A stretch of DNA of 12,263 nt from Eubacterium sp. (GCA_029054965.1 JAIDEF010000290.1:1-12263), one strand, 5' to 3'; counted from the stretch's first letter, positions 1-7,421 are shown. Translations and numbers: made by a program. The notes: generated by a model from the sequence alone, not told the origin.

Positions 1-55
1 GTCCTATATGCATAGACTTTTCGGTTACTACATGGTAAACAAATAAATCATTCAT
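1..55 (-). CDS. Probable DUF2441 protein, N-terminal fragment (cut by window edge)
   Basis: An open frame starts with ATG at 55-53 and runs off the left edge after 18 codons, reading MNDLFVYHVVTEKSMHIG. An AAAGGAAAT ribosome binding site lies about 7-9 bases upstream, inside the end of the acetyltransferase gene. The start sits one base past that gene's TGA, so it looks like the last visible member of the same operon. The YHVVTEK..HIG start resembles the opening of DUF2441 proteins, whose function is unknown. With only 18 residues the family call is tentative, although the presence of a gene is well supported by RBS, spacing and frame. Confidence 0.55.
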   Translation of the reverse strand, partial: MNDLFVYHVVTEKSMHIG

Positions 56-56
56 A

Positions 57-464
57 TCATATTTCCTTTGTAAAAATAATCTCTAAATCATTGCAAAATG
101 GAAAAAAGCTGCCTGCATCCTGATAACCAAGCTTTCTGTAAAAATGCTGGGCAAATTCATTTGCCTGTGATGAGGTCATAACCTTATCATAGCCGAGCTT
201 TATCATTTCATTTTCCCAGAATTCAACAAGTTGTGCTCCATAGCCTTTTCCACGGTATTCCTCTAATACATACAGCATATTCATAAACGGAATTTCATCC
301 CAGAACAAATTCCATCTTAACCAGCCTGCAAAGCTGCCATCAATAATCAAAACTATTATACGATTATTTTTTATTGACTCCTCACAAACATTCTCTTTAA
401 TATGACTGTCATTATTTAATAGTATTTCTTTATCTGATAAATCCGCATATCTTATTTTAATCAT
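57..464 (-). CDS. GNAT-family N-acetyltransferase
   Basis: This 135-residue protein has the GNAT fold signature and would transfer an acetyl group from acetyl-CoA to an amine; the substrate is unknown. The acetyl-CoA pyrophosphate-binding motif A is YRGKGYGAQL (residues 70-79, R-G-K-G-Y-G core), preceded by a beta-4 strand near 60-67. The C-terminal ANEFAQHFYRKLGY (101-114) matches the motif B region, where the Tyr often acts as general acid. Length is typical of a single-domain GNAT. It starts five bases after the glycosylase stop, with a GGTGA Shine-Dalgarno inside that gene, so it is translated from the same operon. Neighbouring a small-molecule kinase makes modification of an amine-containing compound conceivable, but the sequence does not identify it. 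Confidence 0.85.
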   Translation of the reverse strand: MIKIRYADLSDKEILLNNDSHIKENVCEESIKNNRIIVLIIDGSFAGWLRWNLFWDEIPFMNMLYVLEEYRGKGYGAQLVEFWENEMIKLGYDKVMTSSQANEFAQHFYRKLGYQDAGSFFPFCNDLEIIFTKEI

Positions 465-469
465 AATAA

Positions 470-952
470 CTATTCACCAAAGATCTGTTTTTTCCATTCT
501 TCAGCCAATCTTTCCTCGCTCCACGAAGCATTGGCAGGGCTTGTAGAGGGCAGATAAATTGCTTTTATTCCCACCTGTTTTTCGATATATTTTTTGTAAA
601 GGCTCTCAGCCTTTTTACCGTTAACAAAAATTCTGTCGACCTGCGAATTATTAATGATAACACTTATGTCATTCGGTACAACATTTTTTATTGAGCTGTC
701 GGATGAGCCTTCAATTTCGCAGGAATGAATAACATCCCACAGTGCGAAATTATTGGATAATATCAACTGCTTTTTTTCATCAACTGACTCAGGAATATCA
801 CTGTCATTAATTCTCGCCATCACACGCCAGAATCGATTTTGCGGATGACTGTAAAAAAAGCACATTTCCCTTGATTTAACGGACGGAAATGTTCCTAAAA
901 TAAGCATTTTTGAATTTTTATCATATATAGGCTTTACAGGATGTGTTAACAT
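470..952 (-). CDS. DNA-deoxyinosine (hypoxanthine-DNA) glycosylase, UDG superfamily family 6
   Basis: This 160-residue protein should excise deaminated bases, mainly hypoxanthine arising from adenine, as the first step of base excision repair. Visible family signatures are ILGTFPS (residues 18-24, UDG motif 1 region), FFYSHPQNRFW (32-42, including the Asn of the NRFW element that is important in this family) and LPSTSPANA (134-142, the C-terminal DNA-intercalation loop). Length matches the compact family. The ATG at 952-950 has a GAGGTGA ribosome binding site just upstream and overlaps the end of the kinase gene by seven bases, indicating translational coupling. It also lies five bases before the acetyltransferase. 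There is no sign of secretion. The UDG-superfamily call is confident; substrate preference is inferred from the family. Confidence 0.88.
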   Translation of the reverse strand: MLTHPVKPIYDKNSKMLILGTFPSVKSREMCFFYSHPQNRFWRVMARINDSDIPESVDEKKQLILSNNFALWDVIHSCEIEGSSDSSIKNVVPNDISVIINNSQVDRIFVNGKKAESLYKKYIEKQVGIKAIYLPSTSPANASWSEERLAEEWKKQIFGE

Positions 953-1833
953 ATTTCACCTCGAAAGTTTTCACTGTACCAATATGGAACAGTTAATTTA
1001 TAATTATCATACCATTCCAGAACATCCTTTGCCTGATTAAGCATAATATCAATTTGCTCCTGAGAGTAGTCAATTGCCCAGGGAACAGATGATAATGTGT
1101 TGCTGCCGATATATAATTTCAGCAGCTTCCAGAACAATTCAGGAATATTATTATCAAAATAGCCGTCTATCATTCCTGAAGCAAATGCAGGCGAAGCCTG
1201 TGCCGCCCAAACAATTCGGTTAAATTCCTCCCATGGGTCACCGAAATCATATCTGTCAAAATCAATAATAACGATTTTATCAATTTCAATCATCATATTA
1301 CCAATATGATAGTCACCATGCTGGAAACACTGTGGTCTGTTTTTTATTAAATCGCGATTTGAATTAAGATAATCAATTATATATTGAGCCCCTTCAAATT
1401 TTATTGGGCACTCAATACACATTTTTATTTTATTATCCATTTTAGTATTAAAGCGTTCTTCCCACTCCTGCTGACTGTCAGGTGCAGGAATAGTATGAAT
1501 TTTCTTTAAAATCACACCCGACTGAAAACCAAATTCATATTGCTGCTTTTCGTTATAATCGTGAATATGCTCTTCAGCATCAACACCGTCAATCCATGAC
1601 TGAACAATATATGTACCCTCTGAACACAAACCGACTTTTAACGGCTTGCACATAGATATATCCTGTTTTGCAAGCACAGTCATAATTTTATGAATTTTTC
1701 TTCTGTTATTATATTTGCTAATTGGCGAAATACGCAGAAGATACCTTGTACCATCCTTAACAGCACAGTACTTTTTATCACCGCTCCACCCCTTTTTTAT
1801 TTCCTCAACACTGTCAAAACACTTAAAAATCAT
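946..1833 (-). CDS. Aminoglycoside phosphotransferase (APH)-family kinase
   Basis: This 295-residue protein has the APH/choline-kinase fold and transfers phosphate from a nucleotide triphosphate to a small hydroxylated substrate. The catalytic loop is QHGDYHIGN (171-179), with H172-G173-D174 as Brenner-type motif and N179 as a metal ligand. IIDFDRYDFGDPWEEF (189-204) is the DFG-equivalent, with D191 as metal ligand. These residues are intact, so it should be active. I chose ATG 1833 rather than the in-frame ATG at 1863 because AGGAG (1840-1844) sits six bases before 1833, whereas nothing suitable precedes 1863. It is first in the operon, and the glycosylase overlaps its end by seven bases. 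Homology gives the phosphotransferase fold only. Antibiotic resistance should not be assumed, since many genomic APH-family members act on sugars, choline-like or unknown substrates. Confidence 0.85.
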   Translation of the reverse strand: MIFKCFDSVEEIKKGWSGDKKYCAVKDGTRYLLRISPISKYNNRRKIHKIMTVLAKQDISMCKPLKVGLCSEGTYIVQSWIDGVDAEEHIHDYNEKQQYEFGFQSGVILKKIHTIPAPDSQQEWEERFNTKMDNKIKMCIECPIKFEGAQYIIDYLNSNRDLIKNRPQCFQHGDYHIGNMMIEIDKIVIIDFDRYDFGDPWEEFNRIVWAAQASPAFASGMIDGYFDNNIPELFWKLLKLYIGSNTLSSVPWAIDYSQEQIDIMLNQAKDVLEWYDNYKLTVPYWYSENFRGEIC

Positions 1834-1839
1834 AACAAA

Positions 1840-1844
1840 CTCCT
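1840..1844 (-). promoter_or_regulatory. Shine-Dalgarno deciding the start of the APH-family kinase
   Basis: AGGAG on the minus strand lies six bases upstream of ATG 1833-1831. It argues against the ATG 30 bases further upstream, which would add ten residues. Confidence 0.75.
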
Positions 1845-1874
1845 GCACACAGTAAAAAAGCATCTATTATTTAT

Positions 1875-1903
1875 AATATATCACACTGCAAAATCTTTGT
1901 AAA
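1875..1903 (-). promoter_or_regulatory. Promoter of the kinase/glycosylase/acetyltransferase operon
   Basis: On the minus strand TTTACA (1898-1903) and TATATT (1875-1880) are separated by exactly 17 bases, a good sigma-A type promoter. The predicted start of transcription near 1868 gives a leader of about 35 bases with the AGGAG site. No operator was recognised. Confidence 0.55.
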
Positions 1904-1999
1904 CAACACAAAATGCGATTATATACAGGTTATGCTTATTCTTAATTTAAATTCACATTATACAACCGCCTTATGAATACAATTAAACGGAGGGATAAT

Positions 2000-2491
2000 A
2001 TGGACAACAAATTATTATATAACAATCTGAACTCAGCTCTGATATCGGTTTTGTGCAAAAAGCCGCAGGCATATGCTGAAATTAAGGGCAGTAAGGAATA
2101 TAAAGATATTTCAGGCAATGTTAAATTCTATCAGACTGCTAACGGTGTTTTAGTTTATGCGGTTGTTTCAGGATTACCCGGCGGCAACAGCTTTCACGGC
2201 TTTCATATTCACGAGGGTGAAAAATGCAGCGGTAATGCTGAAGACCCTTTTGCAGATGCAAAATCACATTATAATCCGAATAATGCTGTGCATCCAAATC
2301 ACGCAGGTGATTTGCCGCCGCTGATAAACAATAATGGTTTTGCTCTTTCAATATTTATAACTGACAGATTTACTGTTAAAGATATTATTGGAAGAACTAT
2401 TATTATACATGAAAAGGCAGATGATTTTACAACACAGCCATCAGGAAGCTCAGGCAAAAAAATTGCCTGCGGAAAAATTATTACAGAATAA
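2000..2491 (+). CDS. sodC: Cu/Zn superoxide dismutase family protein, cytosolic
   Basis: This 163-residue protein belongs to the Cu/Zn superoxide dismutase family, which disproportionates superoxide to oxygen and hydrogen peroxide. The metal ligands are all identifiable: H69 and H71 (FHIHEG), bridging H90 (SHYNP), H98, H101 and D104 (VHPNHAGDLPP), and H137 (IIHEKADD). The conserved disulfide pair is C76 and C157. Two features are atypical. The zinc loop is short (only two residues between the zinc histidines H98 and H101), and the active-site Arg that normally precedes x-A-C is Lys (K154 in GKKIACG). ATG 2000 is chosen because GGAGGG (1989-1994) precedes it by five bases; an ATG at 1973 in the same frame has none. 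There is no signal peptide or lipobox, whereas most bacterial SodC is exported, so a cytosolic location is inferred. It is monocistronic, ending in a strong terminator. Confidence 0.85.
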   Translation: MDNKLLYNNLNSALISVLCKKPQAYAEIKGSKEYKDISGNVKFYQTANGVLVYAVVSGLPGGNSFHGFHIHEGEKCSGNAEDPFADAKSHYNPNNAVHPNHAGDLPPLINNNGFALSIFITDRFTVKDIIGRTIIIHEKADDFTTQPSGSSGKKIACGKIITE

Positions 2492-2496
2492 AAATA

Positions 2497-2529
2497 CAGG
2501 AATACTGTTAATTTTTTACAGTATTCCTG
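2497..2529. terminator. Bidirectional intrinsic terminator between sodC and the MFS gene
   Basis: The arms caggaatactgt (2497-2508) and acagtattcctg (2518-2529) pair perfectly over 12 bp around a 9-base loop. A T-rich tail (CCTTTTATTTT) follows on the plus strand, and a T-rich run (TATTTTTATT) follows on the minus strand. It lies between two convergent genes, just outside both stop codons, and should end both transcripts. Confidence 0.9.
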
Positions 2530-2533
2530 CCTT

Positions 2534-3784
2534 TTATTTTATAAACCTATTCCATTTTATATTTGATAAAAATGATAATAACGCTGTCATTAATGCAGCT
2601 GCAATCCAGATTATAATAACTGCATTCCAGCCTGCTTTTTCGGAAACTGCACCAAAGCCGTAAGAGGATACTGCACATCCGATATGCGCTGCTGAATTTA
2701 ATATTCCGCTGACACTTGAGGTACAGGAGAATTTTGAAAACCGAACAGGCACAAGAGAAATAATCAGATAATTAAGAGCATACATAACAGAGGTTGTCAG
2801 AGCGAGCAATACAATTATCACATAAACTGACATTCTGTTTTTCAGCAAAAGCAAAAGAAGCGGTACAAGTGCCAAAGCACCGACAACACCTGCTGTCTTC
2901 ATTTCATTTTCACCAAGCTTTTTATATAGCGGAACAACGGCATACGCACCGAAAGCGTTGAAAACAGGCAGAACTATTGTGAGAAAAACGGAAAAAGATG
3001 GTGAAACACCATAAAGCTCTGTTATCATTGTAGGCACCCAGTTTGTTATTCCGTCACGCATCATTCCGTGAAGAAATGACGGCAGCATAATTATAAACAG
3101 ACCGCTGAGCACAGCCAGTGATAACACACCCTGCTTTCCTTTTGGAACATTGCTTTTATCTTCAAAATCATATAATTTTTTTTTTGCTTTTACTGATAAA
3201 TCCTTTTTAGAATAAAACAACGCAAAAACAACCAGAACGGCTGAAAGAATAATTACTATTCCACCGCTGATAAAAACATACTGCCAACCAGAATACTTGA
3301 TAATAAATGTTGATAAAAGATACGCACATATTGTACCGATTGGGAGCGACAGCGAAATATTTAAAATTGCTTTTTTACTCAGACTTTTGTCAATGGTTTC
3401 AGAATAGATTCTTAAAATCGGTGACCAAAGCATGGACTGAAATAAGCCGTTTGCTCCCCATATTGACAGCATTAAGGGAAAACTGTCTGCAAGAGGCATA
3501 AAAAAACAGCAAAGTCCGCCTGCCGCAGCACCAAAAATTAACATAAAAAACGGATTAACCTTATCTCCAATTAATCCGCTGATTAGCTGACCTGCACCAT
3601 AGCATATAAAAAATGCGGTACCCACCAGACCGATTTCACCTTTACTGAAATGCCCCTCCGCCACAATTGGTGCAATTGCCGCAGCATAGCAGGTTCTGAT
3701 AAAATAAGAAGCAGCATAGACCATCCACAAAACGGTCACTATTAATTTACTTTTTTTATAATCCTTTATAATATACTGTGTCAT
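2534..3784 (-). CDS. MFS transporter, OPA/GlpT-like, candidate deoxysugar permease
   Basis: This 416-residue protein has about 12 hydrophobic helices, the size of a complete major facilitator transporter in the cytoplasmic membrane. Helix 1 carries WMVYAASYFIR (residues 20-30), with an Arg at the end of a Y..Y..R pattern seen in the organophosphate:phosphate antiporter group. FSKGEIGLVGTAFFICYGAGQ (46-66) and GLIGDK (70-75, a motif A variant between helices 2 and 3) fit the same group. A basic, charged loop near 194-218 separates the two six-helix halves. ATG 3784 follows a GGGGT ribosome binding site. The gene lies 79 bases after the AraC regulator on the same strand, beside the divergent fucose operon, so uptake of L-fucose, a related sugar or a sugar phosphate is a reasonable inference. 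The substrate is not shown by the sequence. Confidence 0.85.
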   Translation of the reverse strand: MTQYIIKDYKKSKLIVTVLWMVYAASYFIRTCYAAAIAPIVAEGHFSKGEIGLVGTAFFICYGAGQLISGLIGDKVNPFFMLIFGAAAGGLCCFFMPLADSFPLMLSIWGANGLFQSMLWSPILRIYSETIDKSLSKKAILNISLSLPIGTICAYLLSTFIIKYSGWQYVFISGGIVIILSAVLVVFALFYSKKDLSVKAKKKLYDFEDKSNVPKGKQGVLSLAVLSGLFIIMLPSFLHGMMRDGITNWVPTMITELYGVSPSFSVFLTIVLPVFNAFGAYAVVPLYKKLGENEMKTAGVVGALALVPLLLLLLKNRMSVYVIIVLLALTTSVMYALNYLIISLVPVRFSKFSCTSSVSGILNSAAHIGCAVSSYGFGAVSEKAGWNAVIIIWIAAALMTALLSFLSNIKWNRFIK

Positions 3785-3834
3785 TTAACATTTACCCCAA
3801 ATTGAATTTATAATGTTAAAATTTTTGTTATCAA
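3784..3834 (-). promoter_or_regulatory. Candidate promoter of the MFS gene with overlapping dyad
   Basis: On the minus strand TTGATA (3829-3834) and TATAAA (3807-3812) are 16 bases apart, suggesting the transporter can be transcribed separately from the AraC gene. A 9-bp inverted repeat, tttaacatt (3784-3792) and aatgttaaa (3812-3820), spans the -10 edge and the start region. It could be an operator, but AT-rich DNA produces such dyads by chance. Confidence 0.4.
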
Positions 3835-3863
3835 AGCAATTTAATACAGTGCCTTATTTTTCA

Positions 3864-4706
3864 TTAAATCTGCGCACTACGAAACACCGAGGGACACACG
3901 CCTTTGTATTTTGCAAAGGTTTTTGAAAAATAACTCATATCATTGAAGCCGCAGCTAAGTGCAATTTCCGTAACAGAATCATCTGTAAGCAACAGCCTTT
4001 CACCCGCCTGCTCAATGCGGTAATAGTTAATATATTCAATCGGTGTTTTTCCCGTCATGGAAGAAAAGGCACGGCAAAAATATCTTGGTGCCATACCCGC
4101 AACATCTGCAAGCTCCTGAAGAGTTACAGTATTTTCATAATTATCACGTATATATGCAAGCACATTCTTTAAACGGATAATCTGTCTTCGTTTTTTTGGA
4201 ACAGGACTTGCAGAATTTTTTAATCCTATAAGACTCCCCATAAGCTGCCACATTAAGCCGACTGTCGTCCATTCATATCCCCTCTGTTCACGCTCCATAG
4301 AATCAAAAAGCATATCAGCAAGCTCAGCCTGCCTTGTACCTTTTCTGAACACTCCTGTGCAGCCCTGCTCATCTGACATAAATTCTGCCGCACTGCGTGC
4401 ACATACGGGTGTATCGTGAAGAAGAGTCCCTAAATCAAAAACAACACACTCATATATACAGTCATTAGGTATACCTCCATGAACAACACCGTCACTAATC
4501 CATGCACAATCACCTGCTGACATCTGATAATCCTTGCCGTCAACAGAGAGATAAAAGCTACCCTGCATAATCAGAATCAATTCATACTCAAAATGCCAAT
4601 GCAGCGGCATCTGATACCTTGGTGATGATGAATCAACGTAATAAAGCTCTATGGGGAAATCGAAGGTTCCGCGTTTTTTATTTTCATAAAGTTCACTGTA
4701 ATTCAT
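3864..4706 (-). CDS. AraC-family transcriptional regulator of the fucose-type locus
   Basis: This 280-residue protein has a typical AraC layout. An N-terminal cupin-like sugar-sensing domain includes HWHFEYELILIMQGS (residues 36-50), followed by a GD..W..DGVVHG strand pattern (65-77). A linker follows. Two helix-turn-helix motifs end the protein: TLQELADVAGMAPRYFCRAF (195-214) and VTEIALSCGFNDMSYFSKTF (245-264), then the family signature FAKYKGVCPSVFR. ATG 4706 is chosen because GAGG (4713-4716) lies six bases upstream. The upstream in-frame ATG at 4736 has no such site and would directly abut a TATAAT -10 box. The gene is divergent from the aldolase-mutarotase-kinase-isomerase operon across a 134-base intergenic region, the usual arrangement for a local activator. 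That it responds to L-fucose or an intermediate is inference from position. Confidence 0.88.
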   Translation of the reverse strand: MNYSELYENKKRGTFDFPIELYYVDSSSPRYQMPLHWHFEYELILIMQGSFYLSVDGKDYQMSAGDCAWISDGVVHGGIPNDCIYECVVFDLGTLLHDTPVCARSAAEFMSDEQGCTGVFRKGTRQAELADMLFDSMEREQRGYEWTTVGLMWQLMGSLIGLKNSASPVPKKRRQIIRLKNVLAYIRDNYENTVTLQELADVAGMAPRYFCRAFSSMTGKTPIEYINYYRIEQAGERLLLTDDSVTEIALSCGFNDMSYFSKTFAKYKGVCPSVFRSAQI

Positions 4707-4712
4707 ACTCAA

Positions 4713-4716
4713 CCTC
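4713..4716 (-). promoter_or_regulatory. Shine-Dalgarno deciding the start of the AraC regulator
   Basis: GAGG on the minus strand is six bases before ATG 4706. It supports a protein ten residues shorter than the longest open frame. Confidence 0.7.
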
Positions 4717-4736
4717 AAAAAAGTGAATATTGTCAT

Positions 4737-4840
4737 ATTATACCGCTATTATTCCACAAGCGAAGCATATAAAAATACAATATAATATAAGTAGCATAGC
4801 ATATGCCTAAAAAATTGTCAATTACGGAAAGGAAAAATCA
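4737..4840. promoter_or_regulatory. Divergent control region between the AraC regulator and the fuc operon
   Basis: A plus-strand TATAAT (4781-4786) is a good -10 for the sugar operon, but the bases 17-18 upstream do not resemble a -35. That fits a promoter needing an activator such as the adjacent AraC protein. A minus-strand TATAAT (4737-4742) is a candidate -10 for the regulator. The heptamer agcatat occurs at 4764-4770 and 4798-4804, with a partial copy at 4793-4798, and gcatatgc (4799-4806) is a short palindrome. These are possible but unproven binding elements. The operon's ribosome binding site AAAGGA precedes ATG 4841. Confidence 0.45.
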
Positions 4841-5554
4841 ATGCAGAATCTGGATGAAATAAAAGCACAGATATGTGACGTATGTCACAAAATGTGGCAG
4901 CTCGGATGGGTTGCAGCAAATGACGGAAATGTCAGTGTAAGACTTGAAAATGGAAATATTCTTGCCACTCCGACAGGAATAAGCAAATCCTTCATTACAC
5001 CCGAAAAGCTGGTGCTGCTTGACAGTGAGGGAAATATTCTTGAGGCTCAGGAGGGCTACCGTCCTTCAAGCGAAATAAAAATGCACCTTCGCTGCTACGA
5101 CAAGCGTGACGATGTAATGAGTGTTATACATGCCCATCCACCTGGAGCAACAGGCTTTGCCGTTGCACACAAAGCAATGGATATGTACAATATGATTGAG
5201 GATGTAGCTGTTATAGGCTCTGTACCTCTCACCCCTTATGGTACTCCCTCAACCGTTGAAGTACCGAATGCAATTGAGCCTTATCTTGATGAGCACGATG
5301 TAATGCTGCTTGAAAACCACGGCGCCCTTGCTGTAGGCAGTGACGTTATCACTGCTTTTTACAGAATGGAGAGCCTTGAGCTTTGGGCAAAAATCACAAT
5401 TAACGCAGTAATTTTAGGCGGCAGTCACGACATCAGCAAGGAAAATGTGCAGAAGCTTATAGACCTCAGAGGCTACTATAAGGTAACAGGAAGACACCCG
5501 GGTCATAAGGTATTCAACCCGGATGACCAAATGCTTCATAAAACTGATGATTAA
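4841..5554 (+). CDS. fucA: Class II aldolase, probable L-fuculose-1-phosphate aldolase
   Basis: This 237-residue cytosolic enzyme is a zinc-dependent class II aldolase/AraD family member. It is expected to split L-fuculose-1-phosphate into dihydroxyacetone phosphate and L-lactaldehyde. Zinc ligands are H97 and H99 (IHAHPP) and H160 (ENHGAL); the catalytic acid/base is E78 (RPSSEIKMH). The phosphate-binding elements GN (29-30), TPTG (43-46) and SS (76-77) are all present. It is slightly longer than E. coli FucA (215 residues) because of a polar C-terminal extension. It is the first gene of the operon, 14 bases before the mutarotase gene. The fold cannot by itself separate FucA from related rhamnulose or ribulose phosphate enzymes; the neighbouring FucI and FucU favour the fucose assignment. 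Confidence 0.85.
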   Translation: MQNLDEIKAQICDVCHKMWQLGWVAANDGNVSVRLENGNILATPTGISKSFITPEKLVLLDSEGNILEAQEGYRPSSEIKMHLRCYDKRDDVMSVIHAHPPGATGFAVAHKAMDMYNMIEDVAVIGSVPLTPYGTPSTVEVPNAIEPYLDEHDVMLLENHGALAVGSDVITAFYRMESLELWAKITINAVILGGSHDISKENVQKLIDLRGYYKVTGRHPGHKVFNPDDQMLHKTDD

Positions 5555-5568
5555 TAAAGGAGACTATT

Positions 5569-6006
5569 ATGCTTAAAGGTATTCCAAACATTATTTCACC
5601 TGACCTTTTAAAGGCACTTAGTCAAATGGGTCACGGTGACGAGCTTGTAATTGCAGACGGCAATTTCCCGTGCCACAGCGTTGGCAAAAATGCAATTGTT
5701 ATTCGTGCCGATGGTCACGGCGTACCTGAAATACTTGATGCAATACTTCAGCTTGTTCCACTGGATACATACACAGAAAAACCTGTGGCGCTTATGGAGG
5801 TTGTACCAGGTGACTCCTGCGGTACCCCGACAATATGGAATAAATACGAAGAGATATTAACTAAGTATGAGCCTGAGCACCACGATATTGAATATACAGA
5901 ACGCTTTGCATTTTATGAGCGTGCAAAGGATGCATATTTAATCATCGCAACAGGTGAAAAAGCTATTTACGCAAATATTCTTCTTAAAAAGGGTGTGGTA
6001 AAATGA
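5569..6006 (+). CDS. fucU: L-fucose mutarotase, RbsD/FucU family
   Basis: This 145-residue protein matches the RbsD/FucU family, which interconverts the alpha and beta anomers of pyranose sugars so that the isomerase receives its preferred form. The start MLKGIPNIISPDLLKALSQMGHGDE carries the conserved catalytic region with H22 and D24, followed by DGNFP (30-34). The C-terminal ERAKDAYLIIATGE segment contributes the sugar-binding Tyr. Length equals the family norm; these proteins assemble into toroidal oligomers. A GGAG site precedes the ATG. Its TGA overlaps the kinase start by four bases (ATGA), indicating coupled translation. FucU rather than RbsD is chosen from the sequence pattern and the adjacent fucose isomerase. 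Confidence 0.9.
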   Translation: MLKGIPNIISPDLLKALSQMGHGDELVIADGNFPCHSVGKNAIVIRADGHGVPEILDAILQLVPLDTYTEKPVALMEVVPGDSCGTPTIWNKYEEILTKYEPEHHDIEYTERFAFYERAKDAYLIIATGEKAIYANILLKKGVVK

Positions 6007-7421
6007 GGACTGTTTTAGCCTTTGATTTCGGTGCATCAAGCGGACGTGCCATAAAAGCTGTTTATGACGGAGCTAAAATCAGCTATGAGGAAATTCACCG
6101 ATTTGAAAATATCCCTTTGACAATAGACGGTCATATCTGCCACAATGTAGATATGATACTTGATGAGGTCAAAAAAGCAATTGACAAGGCAGGAAATATA
6201 GATTCTCTTGCCTTTGATACATGGGGTGTTGATTATGGTCTGCTTAATGCTGACGGAAAGCTGATTCACACACCATTTCACTACCGTGACACACGTACAG
6301 ACGGAATAATTGAAAAGGCTTATAAAAAAATGCCTGCAAGCCGGCTTTACAGTGAAACAGGCAATCAGATTATGAACATCAACACTCTGTTTCAGCTTCT
6401 GACAGATGAAAACGCCCAAAAGGCGGATAAGCTTTTATTTATGCCTGATTTGTTCTGCTATATGCTTACAGGCAATAAGGTCTGCGAAAAGAGCATTGCA
6501 TCAACCTCACAGATGCTTAATCCTGAAACGCAGAACTGGAGCGAGGATGTTCTCAATACATTCAAAATAGATAAAAATATTTTTCCTGCCTTATGCACAA
6601 GCGGTACTGCTAACGGCGAATATAAAGGCATAAAGGTAATCACTGTTGCAGGTCACGACACACAGTGTGCTGTTGCAGCAATGCCATGTATAAATAAAAA
6701 TGCCGCATTTTTATCCTGCGGAACCTGGTCACTGATTGGCTGCGAGCTTGAAGAGCCTGTTGTCACTGACGAAAGCAACAGCCTTGAGCTTTCAAATGAG
6801 CTTGGTGCAAACGGTAAAATAAATTATTTAAAAAATATCAGCGGCTTGTGGCTCATTCAGGAAACAAAAAGAGATTTGGCAAAAGGCGGTCAGCTCTACA
6901 GCTACAACGAGCTTGAGCAGCTTGCTAAAGCAAGTGAGCCTTTCAAATGCTTTATTGACCCTGATGATTCTATGCTTTCAGCTCACGGCGATTTACCTAA
7001 CAAAATAAAAGAATACTGCAAGGTGACAAATCAGCCGATACCTGAAACTGTTGGTGAAATTGTCCGCTGCATTTATGAAAGCCTTGCTATGAAATACAGA
7101 TATGCATTAAATCAGATTTCAAAATGCACAGGAAAGGAATTTGATATACTTCATCTGCTTGGCGGCGGCACAAAGGATGGATTTTTGTGTCAGTTGACTG
7201 CAGACAGCATTGATATGCCTGTTACTGCAGGACCTGTTGAGGCTACTGCATTGGGCAACATTATACTTCAGCTTATTGCCTTGGGTGAAATAAATGATAT
7301 TAACGAGGGCAGACAGCTAATTGCAAAAACTCATAAGCTTAATACCTTCATTCCGTCACATACCGATGAATGGGATTCGGCATACGGCAGATTTGTAAGT
7401 ATTATAGAAAAGAAAAATTAA
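6003..7421 (+). CDS. FGGY sugar kinase of RhaB type, probable L-fuculokinase
   Basis: This 472-residue carbohydrate kinase phosphorylates a ketose at C1 using ATP. The N-terminal FDFGASSGR (7-15) is the phosphate 1 loop, [11 protein letters not shown] (71-81) and FHYRDTRT (92-99) are sugar-site elements, and AGHDTQ (216-221) contains the catalytic base D219. SCGTWSLIG (238-246) and [13 protein letters not shown] (385-397) form the ATP site. Along its length it resembles rhamnulokinase (RhaB), including the IHRFEN, DTWGVD and GLW.IQE segments, not E. coli FucK. Its neighbours are FucI, FucU and a FucA-like aldolase, so the pathway position is that of fuculokinase. L-rhamnulose as substrate would require a rhamnose isomerase, and none is present here. 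The gene overlaps fucU by four bases and is 13 bases from fucI. Confidence 0.88.
   Translation: MRTVLAFDFGASSGRAIKAVYDGAKISYEEIHRFENIPLTIDGHICHNVDMILDEVKKAIDKAGNIDSLAFDTWGVDYGLLNADGKLIHTPFHYRDTRTDGIIEKAYKKMPASRLYSETGNQIMNINTLFQLLTDENAQKADKLLFMPDLFCYMLTGNKVCEKSIASTSQMLNPETQNWSEDVLNTFKIDKNIFPALCTSGTANGEYKGIKVITVAGHDTQCAVAAMPCINKNAAFLSCGTWSLIGCELEEPVVTDESNSLELSNELGANGKINYLKNISGLWLIQETKRDLAKGGQLYSYNELEQLAKASEPFKCFIDPDDSMLSAHGDLPNKIKEYCKVTNQPIPETVGEIVRCIYESLAMKYRYALNQISKCTGKEFDILHLLGGGTKDGFLCQLTADSIDMPVTAGPVEATALGNIILQLIALGEINDINEGRQLIAKTHKLNTFIPSHTDEWDSAYGRFVSIIEKKN

Noticed and set aside
946..1833. Aminoglycoside resistance gene
   Set aside because: The APH fold and catalytic residues are present, but the sequence does not match a resistance subfamily I can recognise and the context is a housekeeping-like operon. 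Only the family-level call is supported.
1834..1863. Ten-residue N-terminal extension of the APH-family kinase from ATG 1863
   Set aside because: There is no Shine-Dalgarno before 1863, while AGGAG is ideally placed for ATG 1833.
3785..3863. Terminator between the AraC regulator and the MFS gene
   Set aside because: No GC-containing hairpin followed by a T-run is present. The only dyad is AT-rich, widely spaced and overlaps the MFS start region.
6036..6419. Minus-strand open frame of 127 codons inside the kinase gene
   Set aside because: It is fully antisense to a conserved FGGY kinase, with no recognisable domain or start signal.
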